From Limnochorda sp. LNt (GTDB lineage Bacteria; Bacillota; Limnochordia; Limnochordales; Geochordaceae): a stretch of 64,000 bases of DNA. The stretch is from contig NZ_CP141614.1 of NCBI RefSeq assembly GCF_035593265.1, positions 248,001 to 312,000 of the forward strand, given 5' to 3'. Positions within the stretch are counted from its first letter, which is position 1. Each line of letters opens with the position of its first letter. This document shows, one piece after another, positions 35,511-44,179 of the stretch. Below the pieces are notes generated by a model. The model was not told where the DNA came from. It did not search any database and worked only from the letters and a program-made list of their open reading frames with translations. The position numbers and the translations under genes are program-made.

Positions 35511-37252
35511 GGGCGCTGACCGGCGGAAGTCTCTTGTGGCGGGAGATCCGCCGCCAGGGCATGCCCCTGGCGGGCGGGACCATCTGCCTGCTGCTGACGG
35601 TGGCGGGCACCCTGCTCCTGCCCCTGGTGGTGGGGCGGGGCCTCTTCGACCAGGTGCTCGGCGCCAAGGATCTGCGAGGGCTCGGCACCGTCCTGCTGCT
35701 GACCGCGGTCATCTACGTGGTCAAGGGGGTGGCCCAGTTCGGCGCCACCTACCTGATGGCCTACGCCGGACAGCGGGCGGTGGCCGACCTGCGGGCACGC
35801 CTGCACGACCACCTGCAGCGCCTGTCGGTGGGCTACCTGCAGCGCCGCCGAGTGGGCGAGCAGGTCTCGCGCATCACCTCGGACCTGACCCTGATCCAGA
35901 CCGCCCTGACGCCGGGCCTGTCGGACCTGGTGCAGAATCTGGCGCTGCTGGTCGGCACCACCGCGGTGGTCTTCTACGTGCGGTGGCGCCTCGCGCTGGT
36001 CGCGTTCCTCGTGCTGCCCCTGGCGGGGCTGGCGGTCGAGGGGTACGGGCGGCTCATCCGCCGCTACACCCGCGAGGCGCAGGAGCGAGTGGCCGATGTG
36101 GCCGGCATCCTCCACGAGAGTCTCAGCGCCATCCGGGTGGTCAAGGCCTTCACCCTGGAGGAGCAGCAGCGCCAGCGGTTCCGGCTCTCCAACGAGCAGC
36201 ACTTCAACGCCGCCATGAAGTCCGTGCAGATGATGGCGACGGCCTTCCCCGTGGTGGAGTTGCTGATGCTGGCCTCGATGGCGACGGTGGTCTACGTCGG
36301 GGTGCTCGACGTGGTGAGCGGCCATCTGACCACGGGCGAGCTGGTCGCCTTCCTCTCGTATCTCGGGCTGGTGAGCGGCCCGGTGGCCAGCATCGGCCGT
36401 GTCTACACCCAGATGCAGCAGGGCGTGGCCGCAGCCGACCGGGCCGCCGAGATCCTGCGGCAGTCGCCCGAGGCGCCGGATCTGCCAGGTGCCGTCGAGC
36501 TGAGCCCGCAGCAGGTGCGAGGAGCGGTCGGCTTCCACGGGGTGAGCTTCCGCTACGAGGATGCCGAGGTCGAGGCGCTGCACGACATCGAGCTGGAGGT
36601 GGAGCCGGGGCAGGTGGTGGCCATCGTCGGGCCCAGCGGGGCGGGCAAGACCACGCTGGTGAGCCTGCTGCCGCGCTTCTTCGACCCGACCGAGGGCCGC
36701 GTGACCCTGGACGGGCGCGACCTGCGCACCATCCGCCTCAGCTCCCTTCGGCGGCTGGTGGCGGTGGTGCCGCAGGAGACGGTTCTGTTTCGCCTGACCA
36801 TCGCCGAAAACATCGCGGTCGGATGCCCGGGGGCGAGCCGGCGGAAGATCGAGGAGGCGGCCCGGATGGCCAATGCCGCCGCCTTCATCGAGCGGCTGCC
36901 CAAGGGGTACGACACGCTACTGGGCGACCTGGGCGTGGGGCTCTCGGGCGGCGAGCGCCAGAGGCTGGCCATCGCGCGGGCCATGCTGCGGGATCCCCGG
37001 GTGTTGATCCTGGACGAGGCCACCAGCGCCCTGGATGCGGAGTCGGAGGCCCTGGTGCAGGAGGCGCTGGTGCGCCTGATGCAGGGGCGCACGACCTTCA
37101 TCGTGGCACACCGCCTCTCGACCATCGCCCGCGCCGACCTCATCGTGGTGATGGACGGGGGCCGGATCGTCGAGGCCGGCACCCACGAGGAGCTGATGCG
37201 GCTCGGCGGTCGGTACGCCAGGCTGTACCGGCTGCAGGCGGTCCCGGCGTAG
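35507..37252 (+). CDS. msbA: MsbA-like lipid A/lipid flippase
   Basis: ABC half-transporter of 581 residues: six membrane segments (about 20-310) and an ATPase with Walker A GPSGAGKTTL, signature LSGGERQRLAIARAM, Walker B VLILDEATSALD and H-loop VAHRLSTIARAD. Many exporters look alike; place inside the lpx run supports MsbA, which flips lipid A across the inner membrane. GTG overlaps the previous stop. lpxK and waaA, which often follow msbA, are not here. Confidence 0.85.
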   Translation: MRALTGGSLLWREIRRQGMPLAGGTICLLLTVAGTLLLPLVVGRGLFDQVLGAKDLRGLGTVLLLTAVIYVVKGVAQFGATYLMAYAGQRAVADLRARLHDHLQRLSVGYLQRRRVGEQVSRITSDLTLIQTALTPGLSDLVQNLALLVGTTAVVFYVRWRLALVAFLVLPLAGLAVEGYGRLIRRYTREAQERVADVAGILHESLSAIRVVKAFTLEEQQRQRFRLSNEQHFNAAMKSVQMMATAFPVVELLMLASMATVVYVGVLDVVSGHLTTGELVAFLSYLGLVSGPVASIGRVYTQMQQGVAAADRAAEILRQSPEAPDLPGAVELSPQQVRGAVGFHGVSFRYEDAEVEALHDIELEVEPGQVVAIVGPSGAGKTTLVSLLPRFFDPTEGRVTLDGRDLRTIRLSSLRRLVAVVPQETVLFRLTIAENIAVGCPGASRRKIEEAARMANAAAFIERLPKGYDTLLGDLGVGLSGGERQRLAIARAMLRDPRVLILDEATSALDAESEALVQEALVRLMQGRTTFIVAHRLSTIARADLIVVMDGGRIVEAGTHEELMRLGGRYARLYRLQAVPA

Positions 37253-37253
37253 G

Positions 37254-38243
37254 GTGGGGGTGGGGGTGACGCCCGACTGGTCGCAGATGGCAGGAGGGGG
37301 CCGGCCACGTGCGGTGGTGACCGGCGGCGCCGGCTTCATCGGCTCGCACCTGGTGGAGGCGCTGCTGGCGGAGGGGTGGCGGGTCGGGGTCGTCGACGAC
37401 CTCTCGTCGGGGAGGGTGAGCCGCGTCCCGCCCGAGGTAGAGCTCGCCGCCGTGGACGTGCGTTCGCCGCAGGCGCGCGACTTCATCCGCAGCTTTCGGC
37501 CCCGCGCCGTGGCGCACCTGGCCGCGCAGGTGAGCGTGGCGCGCAGCGTCGGGGACCCCCTGCTGGATGCCGACGTCAACGTGGGCGGCACCATCGCCAT
37601 CCTGCTGGCCAGTCGGGAGGCCGGGGTGCGGCGCGTGGTCTTCGCCTCGTCGGCAGCCGTGTACGGGGCACCGGCCTACCTGCCGCTCGACGAGGGACAC
37701 CCGTCGCGTCCCCTCTCGCCCTACGGCATCTCCAAGCTGGCCGGCGAGCACTACGTGCGGGTGCTGGCGGAGGCGTCGGGGGTGGGCTGGGTCGTGCTGC
37801 GCTACGCCAACGTGTACGGCCCCTGCCAGGACGCCCACGGCGAGGCCGGGGTGGTGGCGGTCTTCGCCGACCGGGTGGTGCGGGGCGATCGGGTGTTACC
37901 CGTTCACGGCGACGGGTTGCAGACCCGTGACTTCGTCTACGCCGGGGACGTGGCGGAGGCCACCCTGCGCGCCATGACGCTGGAGTCGGCGAGCGGCCGC
38001 ATCCTCAACGTCGGCACGGGGCGGGGGACCAGCGTGCTGGAGCTGGCCCAAGCCATCTGGCGAGCGGCGGGCCGGGAGGGGCCTGTCCCGGTGGAGCACC
38101 AGGCGGCACGCCCGGGTGACATCCGCCACAGCCGTCTCGACGTGAGCCAGGCCGCGCAGGCCCTGGGATGGCAGGCGACCGTCGAGCTGGAGGAGGGGCT
38201 GCGGCGGACCCTGCGCGCCACGAGCCGCCGCGCGACATCGTGA
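37254..38243 (+). CDS. NAD-dependent nucleotide-sugar epimerase (GalE-like)
   Basis: Extended SDR protein of 329 residues. The Rossmann glycine motif GGAGFIGSHLVEALLAEG, the active-site YGISK (catalytic Tyr and Lys), the serine segment VVFASSAAVYGAPAYLP and the C-terminal DVSQAAQALGWQATVELEEGLRRTL place it with UDP-glucose/UDP-GlcNAc 4-epimerases. It probably supplies sugars for LPS or exopolysaccharide. Three in-frame GTGs (37254, 37260, 37266) and ATG 37287 could each start it. The stop overlaps the lptB start. Confidence 0.82.
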   Translation: MGVGVTPDWSQMAGGGRPRAVVTGGAGFIGSHLVEALLAEGWRVGVVDDLSSGRVSRVPPEVELAAVDVRSPQARDFIRSFRPRAVAHLAAQVSVARSVGDPLLDADVNVGGTIAILLASREAGVRRVVFASSAAVYGAPAYLPLDEGHPSRPLSPYGISKLAGEHYVRVLAEASGVGWVVLRYANVYGPCQDAHGEAGVVAVFADRVVRGDRVLPVHGDGLQTRDFVYAGDVAEATLRAMTLESASGRILNVGTGRGTSVLELAQAIWRAAGREGPVPVEHQAARPGDIRHSRLDVSQAAQALGWQATVELEEGLRRTLRATSRRATS

Positions 38244-38998
38244 GCGTGCCGATGAACCGGTCCCCCACCGGAGGGCATGCGCTGCTGGAGGCCCGCCAGC
38301 TGGTCAAGCGCTACGGAGGGCGAGCCGTGGTCGACGGCGTCACCCTCGAGGTGCGGCCGGGCGAGGTCGTGGGGTTGCTGGGGCCCAACGGCGCGGGCAA
38401 GACCACGACCTTCTACCTGATGGTGGGGCTGGTGCGGCCCGACGGCGGTCAGATCCTGCTGGACGGCCGTGACATCACCGCCTTGCCCGTCTATCGCCGG
38501 TGTCGCCTCGGGCTGGCCTACCTGGCCCAGGAGCCGTCCATCTTCCGGCGCATGACCGTGCTGCACAACGTGGAGGCGGTCCTGGAGCTCAGGGGGTGGG
38601 CGCCGGCCGAGCGTCGGCGCAGGGCGCTGGCATCGCTGGAGCGGTTCGGACTGGCGGAGCTGCGGGCGGCCCGGGCCGACACCCTGTCGGGCGGGGAGCG
38701 CCGCCGGGCCGAGATCGCCAGGGCCATGGCCCTGGAGCCTCGCCTGCTGCTGCTGGACGAGCCCTTCACCGGGGTGGACCCCATCTCCGTGGCGGAGCTG
38801 CAGCGAATCGTGCGGGCCCTGGTCGAGCAGGGCATGGCCGTGCTCATCACGGATCACAACGTGCGGGAGACGCTGGCCATCACGGACCGGGCCTACATCA
38901 TCCACCAGGGGCGGATCCTGGTGGAGGGCCCGTCGCAGGAGGTGGCCCGCGACGAGGTGGCGCGCCGCTACTACCTGGGTGAAACCTTTTCGCTGTAA
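38240..38998 (+). CDS. lptB: LptB, LPS export ATPase
   Basis: ATPase of the LptB-F/G exporter, about 252 residues. Walker A is GPNGAGKTTTFYLMVGL, signature LSGGERRRAEIARAMALEP, Walker B LLLLDEPFTGVDPISV and H-loop ITDHNVRETLAITDRAYII, all very close to known LptB. The Tyr/Phe-rich coupling region GLAYLAQEPSIFRRMTV is also typical. GTG 38240 overlaps the epimerase stop (GTGA); ATG 38252 is an equally good start. It ends the LPS cluster, 85 bases before the next gene. Confidence 0.92.
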   Translation: MSVPMNRSPTGGHALLEARQLVKRYGGRAVVDGVTLEVRPGEVVGLLGPNGAGKTTTFYLMVGLVRPDGGQILLDGRDITALPVYRRCRLGLAYLAQEPSIFRRMTVLHNVEAVLELRGWAPAERRRRALASLERFGLAELRAARADTLSGGERRRAEIARAMALEPRLLLLDEPFTGVDPISVAELQRIVRALVEQGMAVLITDHNVRETLAITDRAYIIHQGRILVEGPSQEVARDEVARRYYLGETFSL

Positions 38999-39082
38999 TC
39001 CGGACGAATACGTGTAGGGGCGACCGGCGAGGCGGGCGCGCCGGGGCACCGTGCGGGCGAGGGGGGCCGGGCCATCTACAGC

Positions 39083-40399
39083 GTGGCGTTCATCGGGGCC
39101 CTGCTGGTGATGGCGGGGCTCATCGCCTTCATCGGAGATCGGGTCGGCATGCGGGTGGGCCGGAGGCGGCTGACCCTGCTGGGGCTGCGGCCTCGCCACA
39201 CCTCGGTGGTCATCACGGTCCTCACCGGGGTCGTCATCGCCGGTCTCTCCCTCGGGATGCTGGTGGCCGCCTCCAACGAGGTGCGCCTCGCCCTCTTTCG
39301 CATCGACGAGATCCACGCGGTGCTGGCCGACAACCGCCGGCAGCTGGAGGCGCTCCAGCAGGAGCTGGATCGTCGCCAGCGGGCTCTGGCGGAGGCGACC
39401 GCCGCCCGGGACGAGGCCGAGGCCCAGCGAGACGCGGCGATGCAGGAGCGGGCCCGGGCGGAGTCCGAGCTAAAGCAGGCGCAGAGTCTGCTCGACCAGG
39501 TGCAGGGTGAGCTGGCCTCCGCCCGCCAGGAGCTGGCCCGGACCCAGCAACGGCTGGAGAAGACCCGGCAGGACCTCACCTTTCAGGTGGCGCGGGTGCA
39601 GCAGCTGCAGGAGCTGGGCGAGACCCTGGCCGCAAGGGTGCAGGACCTCGAGCAACAGGTGGCGTCGTTGCGTCGCACCGAGCAGGAGCTGAGCGACGCC
39701 ATCATCGCCCTGTGGGGGACGGCTCAACGGCTGCATTACGGCAGCCTCGTCTACCGGCACGGCGAGATCGTCCTCTCCGAGGTGATCACGTCGGACGGGA
39801 CGGCCGAGGGGGCGCGCGAGAGCCTGCTGGCATTCCTGCGGCGGGTCGAGTCGGTGGCGTCGGCCCGCATGGGGCAGGCCCAGGGAGGGGAGGGAGCGCA
39901 GGGGAGCGTCGTACGGCTTCGGCCCGACGAGTTCGACGAGAGCCTGGCCACGCTTGCCGGCGGCAAGGGCACGTGGGTCGTGCGGGCCCGCGTCGACGGC
40001 AATACCCTGGCCGGTGAGGCCGTGGTGGTGCAGATCGAGCTGATTCCCCGAGGCCTCGCCTACCAGGCCGGTCAGGTGGTGGCGGAGGTCGTCGTCGATC
40101 CGTCCCGGGAGCGCGTCGAGGATCAGGTGCTGGCCCTCTTGGGGCGGACCAACGAGCTGGCCATCGCGTACGGTGGCATGGTGACCGGGCCCGATGGCAC
40201 CGTGGGCAAGTTGGTGAGCGCGGAGGAGTTCGTGCGGGTGGTGGAGGAGCTCCGGCAGATGGGGCGCCCGGCCCGTGTCGTCGCCCGGGCGGAGCGCGAC
40301 ACGTACAACACGGAGGGCCCGCTCTCCATCCGCCTCGACGTCGAGGCGCTCTCCGACGCATCGCAGGCTGGCAAAAGAGGGAGTCCAGGCTCGGGGTAG
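39083..40399 (+). CDS. DUF3084-type membrane protein with long coiled coil
   Basis: Protein of 438 residues. Two N-terminal membrane segments (about 1-18 and 38-62) flank the motif GDRVGMRVGRRRLTLLGLRPRHTS, typical of DUF3084. A coiled coil of about 130 residues (rich in Gln, Glu, Arg, Leu) follows at about 78-210, then a globular C-terminal domain. Relatives are common in cyanobacteria and diderm Firmicutes; function unknown. GTG start without a strong ribosome site. It lies between lptB and an SLH protein, suggesting an envelope role. Confidence 0.72.
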   Translation: MAFIGALLVMAGLIAFIGDRVGMRVGRRRLTLLGLRPRHTSVVITVLTGVVIAGLSLGMLVAASNEVRLALFRIDEIHAVLADNRRQLEALQQELDRRQRALAEATAARDEAEAQRDAAMQERARAESELKQAQSLLDQVQGELASARQELARTQQRLEKTRQDLTFQVARVQQLQELGETLAARVQDLEQQVASLRRTEQELSDAIIALWGTAQRLHYGSLVYRHGEIVLSEVITSDGTAEGARESLLAFLRRVESVASARMGQAQGGEGAQGSVVRLRPDEFDESLATLAGGKGTWVVRARVDGNTLAGEAVVVQIELIPRGLAYQAGQVVAEVVVDPSRERVEDQVLALLGRTNELAIAYGGMVTGPDGTVGKLVSAEEFVRVVEELRQMGRPARVVARAERDTYNTEGPLSIRLDVEALSDASQAGKRGSPGSG

Positions 40400-40573
40400 C
40401 AGGACCTGGTGGCCAACCGGAAGAATGAGTCCATCACCGTAGGTCCCGGCGAGTACGTCAACACAGCCCCGCAGGTGACCGGCCCCGAGCCAGGGCACGG
40501 CGGCCGCGGTCCCGGGCCGTGTCCGGTCTTGGCGGTGGGTGTCGATGACGTTGTGGAGGGGGTTCGCTCTACG

Positions 40574-41635
40574 ATGTGGCGCAAGGGCCTGGCGGTCGTG
40601 CTCACGATGGTGGCGCTAGCGCTCGCGGTGCCCCCGGCGCTGGCCGAGGAGAGTCCGTTCGTCGACGTCCCGGAGGGGCACTGGGCCTATGAGGCCATCG
40701 CCAACCTGGCGGCTGCGGGATTGGTGCAGGGGTATCCCGACGGCACGTTCGGCGGCTCGCGGATGCTGACCCGCTACGAGGCCGCCATGATCTTCTCCCG
40801 CATGCTGACCCGTCTCGAAAACGTCATCCGCCAGGACGTGGCCGGTGAGGTGCAGGGCCTGTCGGCGCAGGTCGCAGGTGACGTGACCCAGCGCGTGATG
40901 GCCCGCGCCACCTCCGAGATCCAGCAGGCCATCATGGCCGCTCGGGAGGCGCTGGCCCGGGATCTGACCCAGATGGTGGAGGAGAAGCTGGCGCAGGCCC
41001 CGCCCACGACGGTGGAGCGGGTCGTGGTGGAGCGGCAACCGCAGGTGACGGAGCGCGTCGTCGTCGAGCAGGCGTTCGAGGTCAACGACGAGGTGCGGGC
41101 CGCCATCGCGGCCGTGGTGGCCGACGAGGTGCAGCAGCGCCTGAGCGGCGAGCGCCTCGAGCGGCTGGCTCGGGAGCTGGCGGGCACGCAGGCCTTCGCG
41201 GACGGAGTGGACGCCATCCTGCAGCGCGAGCTCGGGCCGGTGCTGGGCCTGCAGGGGCTCGACGTCGAGGTGGCCGCCCTGCGCGGTGACGTCGATGCCA
41301 TCCGCTCCGTGCTCAACCGGCGGGTGGATCAGCTCGCGGCCGACATCGAGGCCCTGCGCAGCGCCCAGGAGGGGCTGGGGCAGTCGCTGAGCGCCGTCAA
41401 CGACCTGGCGGTTCAGAGCGTCCAGCGTGTCGGCGCCCTCGAGTCGCAGGTGATCGGGATGAGCGGCCGCATCGACAGCCTGGAGCAGTCCGCCGCGCAG
41501 AAGGCGGCGCAGGGTGACGTCGATGCGCTGAGCGGGCGGGTCCAGCAGCTGGAGCAGACCAACCGGCGGCTCACGTGGGCCGTGGTGCTGCTGGGGCTCG
41601 CGGCCGTCGCCGGTATCTTCATGCCCATGCCCTGA
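40574..41635 (+). CDS. Omp-alpha-like SLH/coiled-coil outer-membrane tether
   Basis: Protein of 353 residues in four parts: signal peptide (1-24, ending PALA), one SLH domain (about 27-78; FVDVPEGHWAYEAIANLAAAG, YPDGTFGG and LTRYEAAMIFSRML), a long coiled coil (about 80-325), and a C-terminal hydrophobic segment (about 331-353). Thermotoga Omp-alpha has exactly this order: SLH binds the wall, the rod crosses the periplasm and the last segment sits in the outer membrane. The start ATG 40574 follows GGAGGGGG; an upstream in-frame extension (40409) lacks a signal peptide. Probably followed by the terminator at 41653. Confidence 0.8.
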   Translation: MWRKGLAVVLTMVALALAVPPALAEESPFVDVPEGHWAYEAIANLAAAGLVQGYPDGTFGGSRMLTRYEAAMIFSRMLTRLENVIRQDVAGEVQGLSAQVAGDVTQRVMARATSEIQQAIMAAREALARDLTQMVEEKLAQAPPTTVERVVVERQPQVTERVVVEQAFEVNDEVRAAIAAVVADEVQQRLSGERLERLARELAGTQAFADGVDAILQRELGPVLGLQGLDVEVAALRGDVDAIRSVLNRRVDQLAADIEALRSAQEGLGQSLSAVNDLAVQSVQRVGALESQVIGMSGRIDSLEQSAAQKAAQGDVDALSGRVQQLEQTNRRLTWAVVLLGLAAVAGIFMPMP

Positions 41636-41652
41636 CGAGATCGGGTGCCCAC

Positions 41653-41688
41653 CGGGCCCGGCGCGCGCCGCCGGGCCCGCTTCGTTTT
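41653..41688 (+). terminator. Rho-independent-type terminator
   Basis: Perfect 10-bp inverted repeat CGGGCCCGGC (41653-41662) and GCCGGGCCCG (41670-41679), 7-base loop, followed by CTTCGTTTT. It lies 18 bases after the stop of the SLH/coiled-coil gene. It is the best T-tract terminator in the window. Confidence 0.65.
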
Positions 41689-41757
41689 GGGGGCAGCTCC
41701 GGTAGCAGGCCGTTGGGCGCGGGCGGGCCGGCCGGCAAGGGTGGGGACGCCGTCGGC

Positions 41758-42273
41758 GTGGCGGGGCGCGTGCGTCGGGTGATGGCCATCGACCCCGGGC
41801 GTGCCAAGTGCGGGGTCGCGGTCGTGGAACCGGGAGGCGGCGTGCTGCACCGGGAGGTGGTGGCCACCGCCGACCTGGAGCGACGCGTCGTCGTGCTCCT
41901 CGCCCGGTACGCCCCCGACGTGCTCGTGGTGGGCGACCGGACGGGCTCCGGGCCTATCGCCCGTCGCCTCGGGGCCCTGTCCGAGGTGCGGGCCCTGGGA
42001 GGCGTCGTTGCCGTCGACGAGCGCGACAGCTCGCTCGAGGCCCGTCGTCGGTACTTCCAAGCGATGCCCCCGAGGGGGCTCTGGAGGCTGGTGCCCGCCG
42101 GCCTGCGGGTGCCCCCCGTCCCTGTCGACGACTGGGCAGCCGTCGTTCTGGCGGAGCGCTTCTTGTCGAGTCATGGCGGCGGGGGGGGCCGGATAGGATC
42201 TTTTGCCGCAGGGCCGCGCGCCCGTTGGAGCGAATCGCACGCCGTGGAGCCCTCCGCAAGATGCGAAGCGTAG
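41758..42273 (+). CDS. YqgF/RuvC-like RNase H-fold protein
   Basis: Protein of about 171 residues. The first strand carries the catalytic Asp in MAIDPGRAKCGVAVV, the middle has LVVGDRTGSGP and VAVDERDSSLEARRRY (compare DERLTT of YqgF), and the last helix has VDDWAAVVLAERFL with a possible metal ligand. YqgF family members process the 16S rRNA 5' end or act as resolvases; this one is divergent, so no symbol is given. The GTG start (41758) is supported by GGGTGGGG. A Gly-rich, poorly conserved tail overlaps the next gene by 13 bases. Confidence 0.65.
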   Translation: MAGRVRRVMAIDPGRAKCGVAVVEPGGGVLHREVVATADLERRVVVLLARYAPDVLVVGDRTGSGPIARRLGALSEVRALGGVVAVDERDSSLEARRRYFQAMPPRGLWRLVPAGLRVPPVPVDDWAAVVLAERFLSSHGGGGGRIGSFAAGPRARWSESHAVEPSARCEA

Positions 42274-44147
42274 GCGTCGCTTTTAGGAGAGCATCCTCGA
42301 GGCGGACGTGGTGCCAGGCGGCACTGGTCGGCCTGATGGCCCTGGCCCTGGGGGCCGCGGGGGCCGCGAGCGCTGCCGAGCCAGGCGACAGCGGCTATGC
42401 CGTGCGCCTATACGGTCCGCTGGCGCAGCTACCCGCTGGCCACTGGGCGTATCAGGCCCTCGAGGACCTGATGCGGGTGGGGCTGGTGGTCGAGTACACG
42501 CCCGGCCTCTTCGACGCGGACCGCGTCATCACGCGGTACGAGGCGGCGCTGCTGCTGGTCGACGCCTTTCGCCGGGCCGACGCCGTCACGGCCGAGGCGC
42601 AGGGCCCCACGCGCCTTCGGATGCTCTCGCCCGACAGGCTGGTGGGTGCGGCCGTCTCCGGTGCGGATGCCGGTGCCCGGCTGAGGGAGACGGTGCGCGC
42701 CCTGGGGGAAGAGTTTACCGAGGAGCTCAAGGTGTTGGGCTTCGCGATGGAAGGGGTCGCCCCGCCCTCGACGCCGGAGCTGGCCGCCACGGGCACGTTG
42801 CGGATGCGCTCCAGTGCCTCCTCGTCCATCCTGCCGTCCGCGGGGGCGCCTCGCCTTCCCGTCGCTCCCGAGGCACCGGAGCAGATGCCGAACGCGGAGG
42901 CGGACGTGCCTGAGACGACGGAGCAGGCCCCGGTGGCGGAGACGGGGCCGCCCCAGCCGCAGGCGTCGGTGGGGGTCGGCGGGACGCCTGACGTATCGGC
43001 CGGGCTGGCGCCTCCACGGGTCGGGCTGGACGGGCCGGTTGCCTCGATGGCCTCGGCGTACGAGCTGGGGATACGTCTGGCCCTCCCCTCTCGCTGGGAC
43101 GTCGACGGGCAGGTGGACCTGACGACGCTCACCCCCACCCAGCTGGGCTTGCTGGTCGCGGGGCCCGACCCCAACCGGTGGCTGTGGGCACGGGTGGGCA
43201 ACGTGGCCTCCCCGTCGGGGGCGAGCCTGGGCCTGGGGGCGACCGACGAGCCGCTGACCCTGCAGGGCATCGAGGCCCGGCTCCTGGGAGGAGACGCCCG
43301 GACGGGGATCGTGGTGGGCGAGTCGGTGCCTGCCATCCCCCTCGCGGGGGAGCAGGGGCGAGAGAAGAAGACCGTCGCGGTCCTGGACGGCTCGCTGGTG
43401 CTGTCGCATCAGGTGGTGGTGGGGGGCGCGGTCATCCGCGCCAGCGACGACCTGACCCGGCTGTGGGAGCTCGGGGAGGGAGCCACCGTCACGTCGCTGT
43501 CGGGGCGAGTGGCGCCCCTGCCGTGGTTGTCCATCACGGGGGAGTACGCCCAAAACCTCTGGGCCCTGCCCCTGGTGGCGTCGGCCATGCGCCTGGGCGC
43601 CACGCTGCGCCTGGGCGATGTGACGCTGGGTGCGCGGGTGGGGCGCGTCTCGCCCGAGTTCCAGCCGGCCCTGGGGACCGCGCGACCCGGCGACGAGGTG
43701 GGCGTGGATGCGACGGTGGATCTTGGCGACGTTCGCCTGCGGGCCGGCACCGGACGCCGCAACCTGGTGAGCGCGACCGGCGCGCCCCGCCCGGAGCTGA
43801 CGACCTCCTTCGGGGTGCGCATCGGCTGGCTGGCGGGCGCAACCGTGGCGGCCGACTACGAATTGATATCCGTGGAAGATCTGGAAGCCGGCCGCGACCG
43901 GGCCAGGACCCGGCTGGGCGTGGGCTGGGAGACGCCCGCTGCCCGGATCCAGATGGGCCTCGAGTGGGGACCGCGTGAGCCGTACGATGCCGAAGGGACA
44001 CAAGACGGCCAGCTGGAGGCGAGCGCCTCGGTCTCCTACCGGCTCAACCCGTACTCGGCGGTCATGCTGGGGTACCGGCTCATCGACTTCGGCCGGGATG
44101 CCGGGCGGGAGGCCGGAGCGACCGCCCAGATCACCGTGCGGTTTTGA
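42261..44147 (+). CDS. OmpM-like SLH-domain outer-membrane porin
   Basis: Protein of 628 residues: signal peptide (to about 39), one divergent SLH domain (about 55-105; LPAGHWAYQALEDLMRVGLV and ITRYEAALLLVDAF), a Pro/Glu/Ala-rich linker (about 110-255), and a C-terminal region of amphipathic strands ending in Phe (AQITVRF), as in outer-membrane barrels. SLH plus barrel is the plan of OmpM of Negativicutes and Halanaerobiales, the main porin and wall anchor in diderm Firmicutes. ATG 42261. With the gene at 40574 it gives two different SLH tethers side by side. Confidence 0.78.
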   Translation: MRSVGVAFRRASSRRTWCQAALVGLMALALGAAGAASAAEPGDSGYAVRLYGPLAQLPAGHWAYQALEDLMRVGLVVEYTPGLFDADRVITRYEAALLLVDAFRRADAVTAEAQGPTRLRMLSPDRLVGAAVSGADAGARLRETVRALGEEFTEELKVLGFAMEGVAPPSTPELAATGTLRMRSSASSSILPSAGAPRLPVAPEAPEQMPNAEADVPETTEQAPVAETGPPQPQASVGVGGTPDVSAGLAPPRVGLDGPVASMASAYELGIRLALPSRWDVDGQVDLTTLTPTQLGLLVAGPDPNRWLWARVGNVASPSGASLGLGATDEPLTLQGIEARLLGGDARTGIVVGESVPAIPLAGEQGREKKTVAVLDGSLVLSHQVVVGGAVIRASDDLTRLWELGEGATVTSLSGRVAPLPWLSITGEYAQNLWALPLVASAMRLGATLRLGDVTLGARVGRVSPEFQPALGTARPGDEVGVDATVDLGDVRLRAGTGRRNLVSATGAPRPELTTSFGVRIGWLAGATVAADYELISVEDLEAGRDRARTRLGVGWETPAARIQMGLEWGPREPYDAEGTQDGQLEASASVSYRLNPYSAVMLGYRLIDFGRDAGREAGATAQITVRF

Positions 44148-44179
44148 GGGTGCCGCTCGCTGCGGGAGGAGGCAGGCCG

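Noticed and set aside
40409-40573. Upstream extension of the SLH/coiled-coil protein
   Set aside because: It would bury the signal peptide; ATG 40574 has a strong ribosome site and a normal signal peptide.
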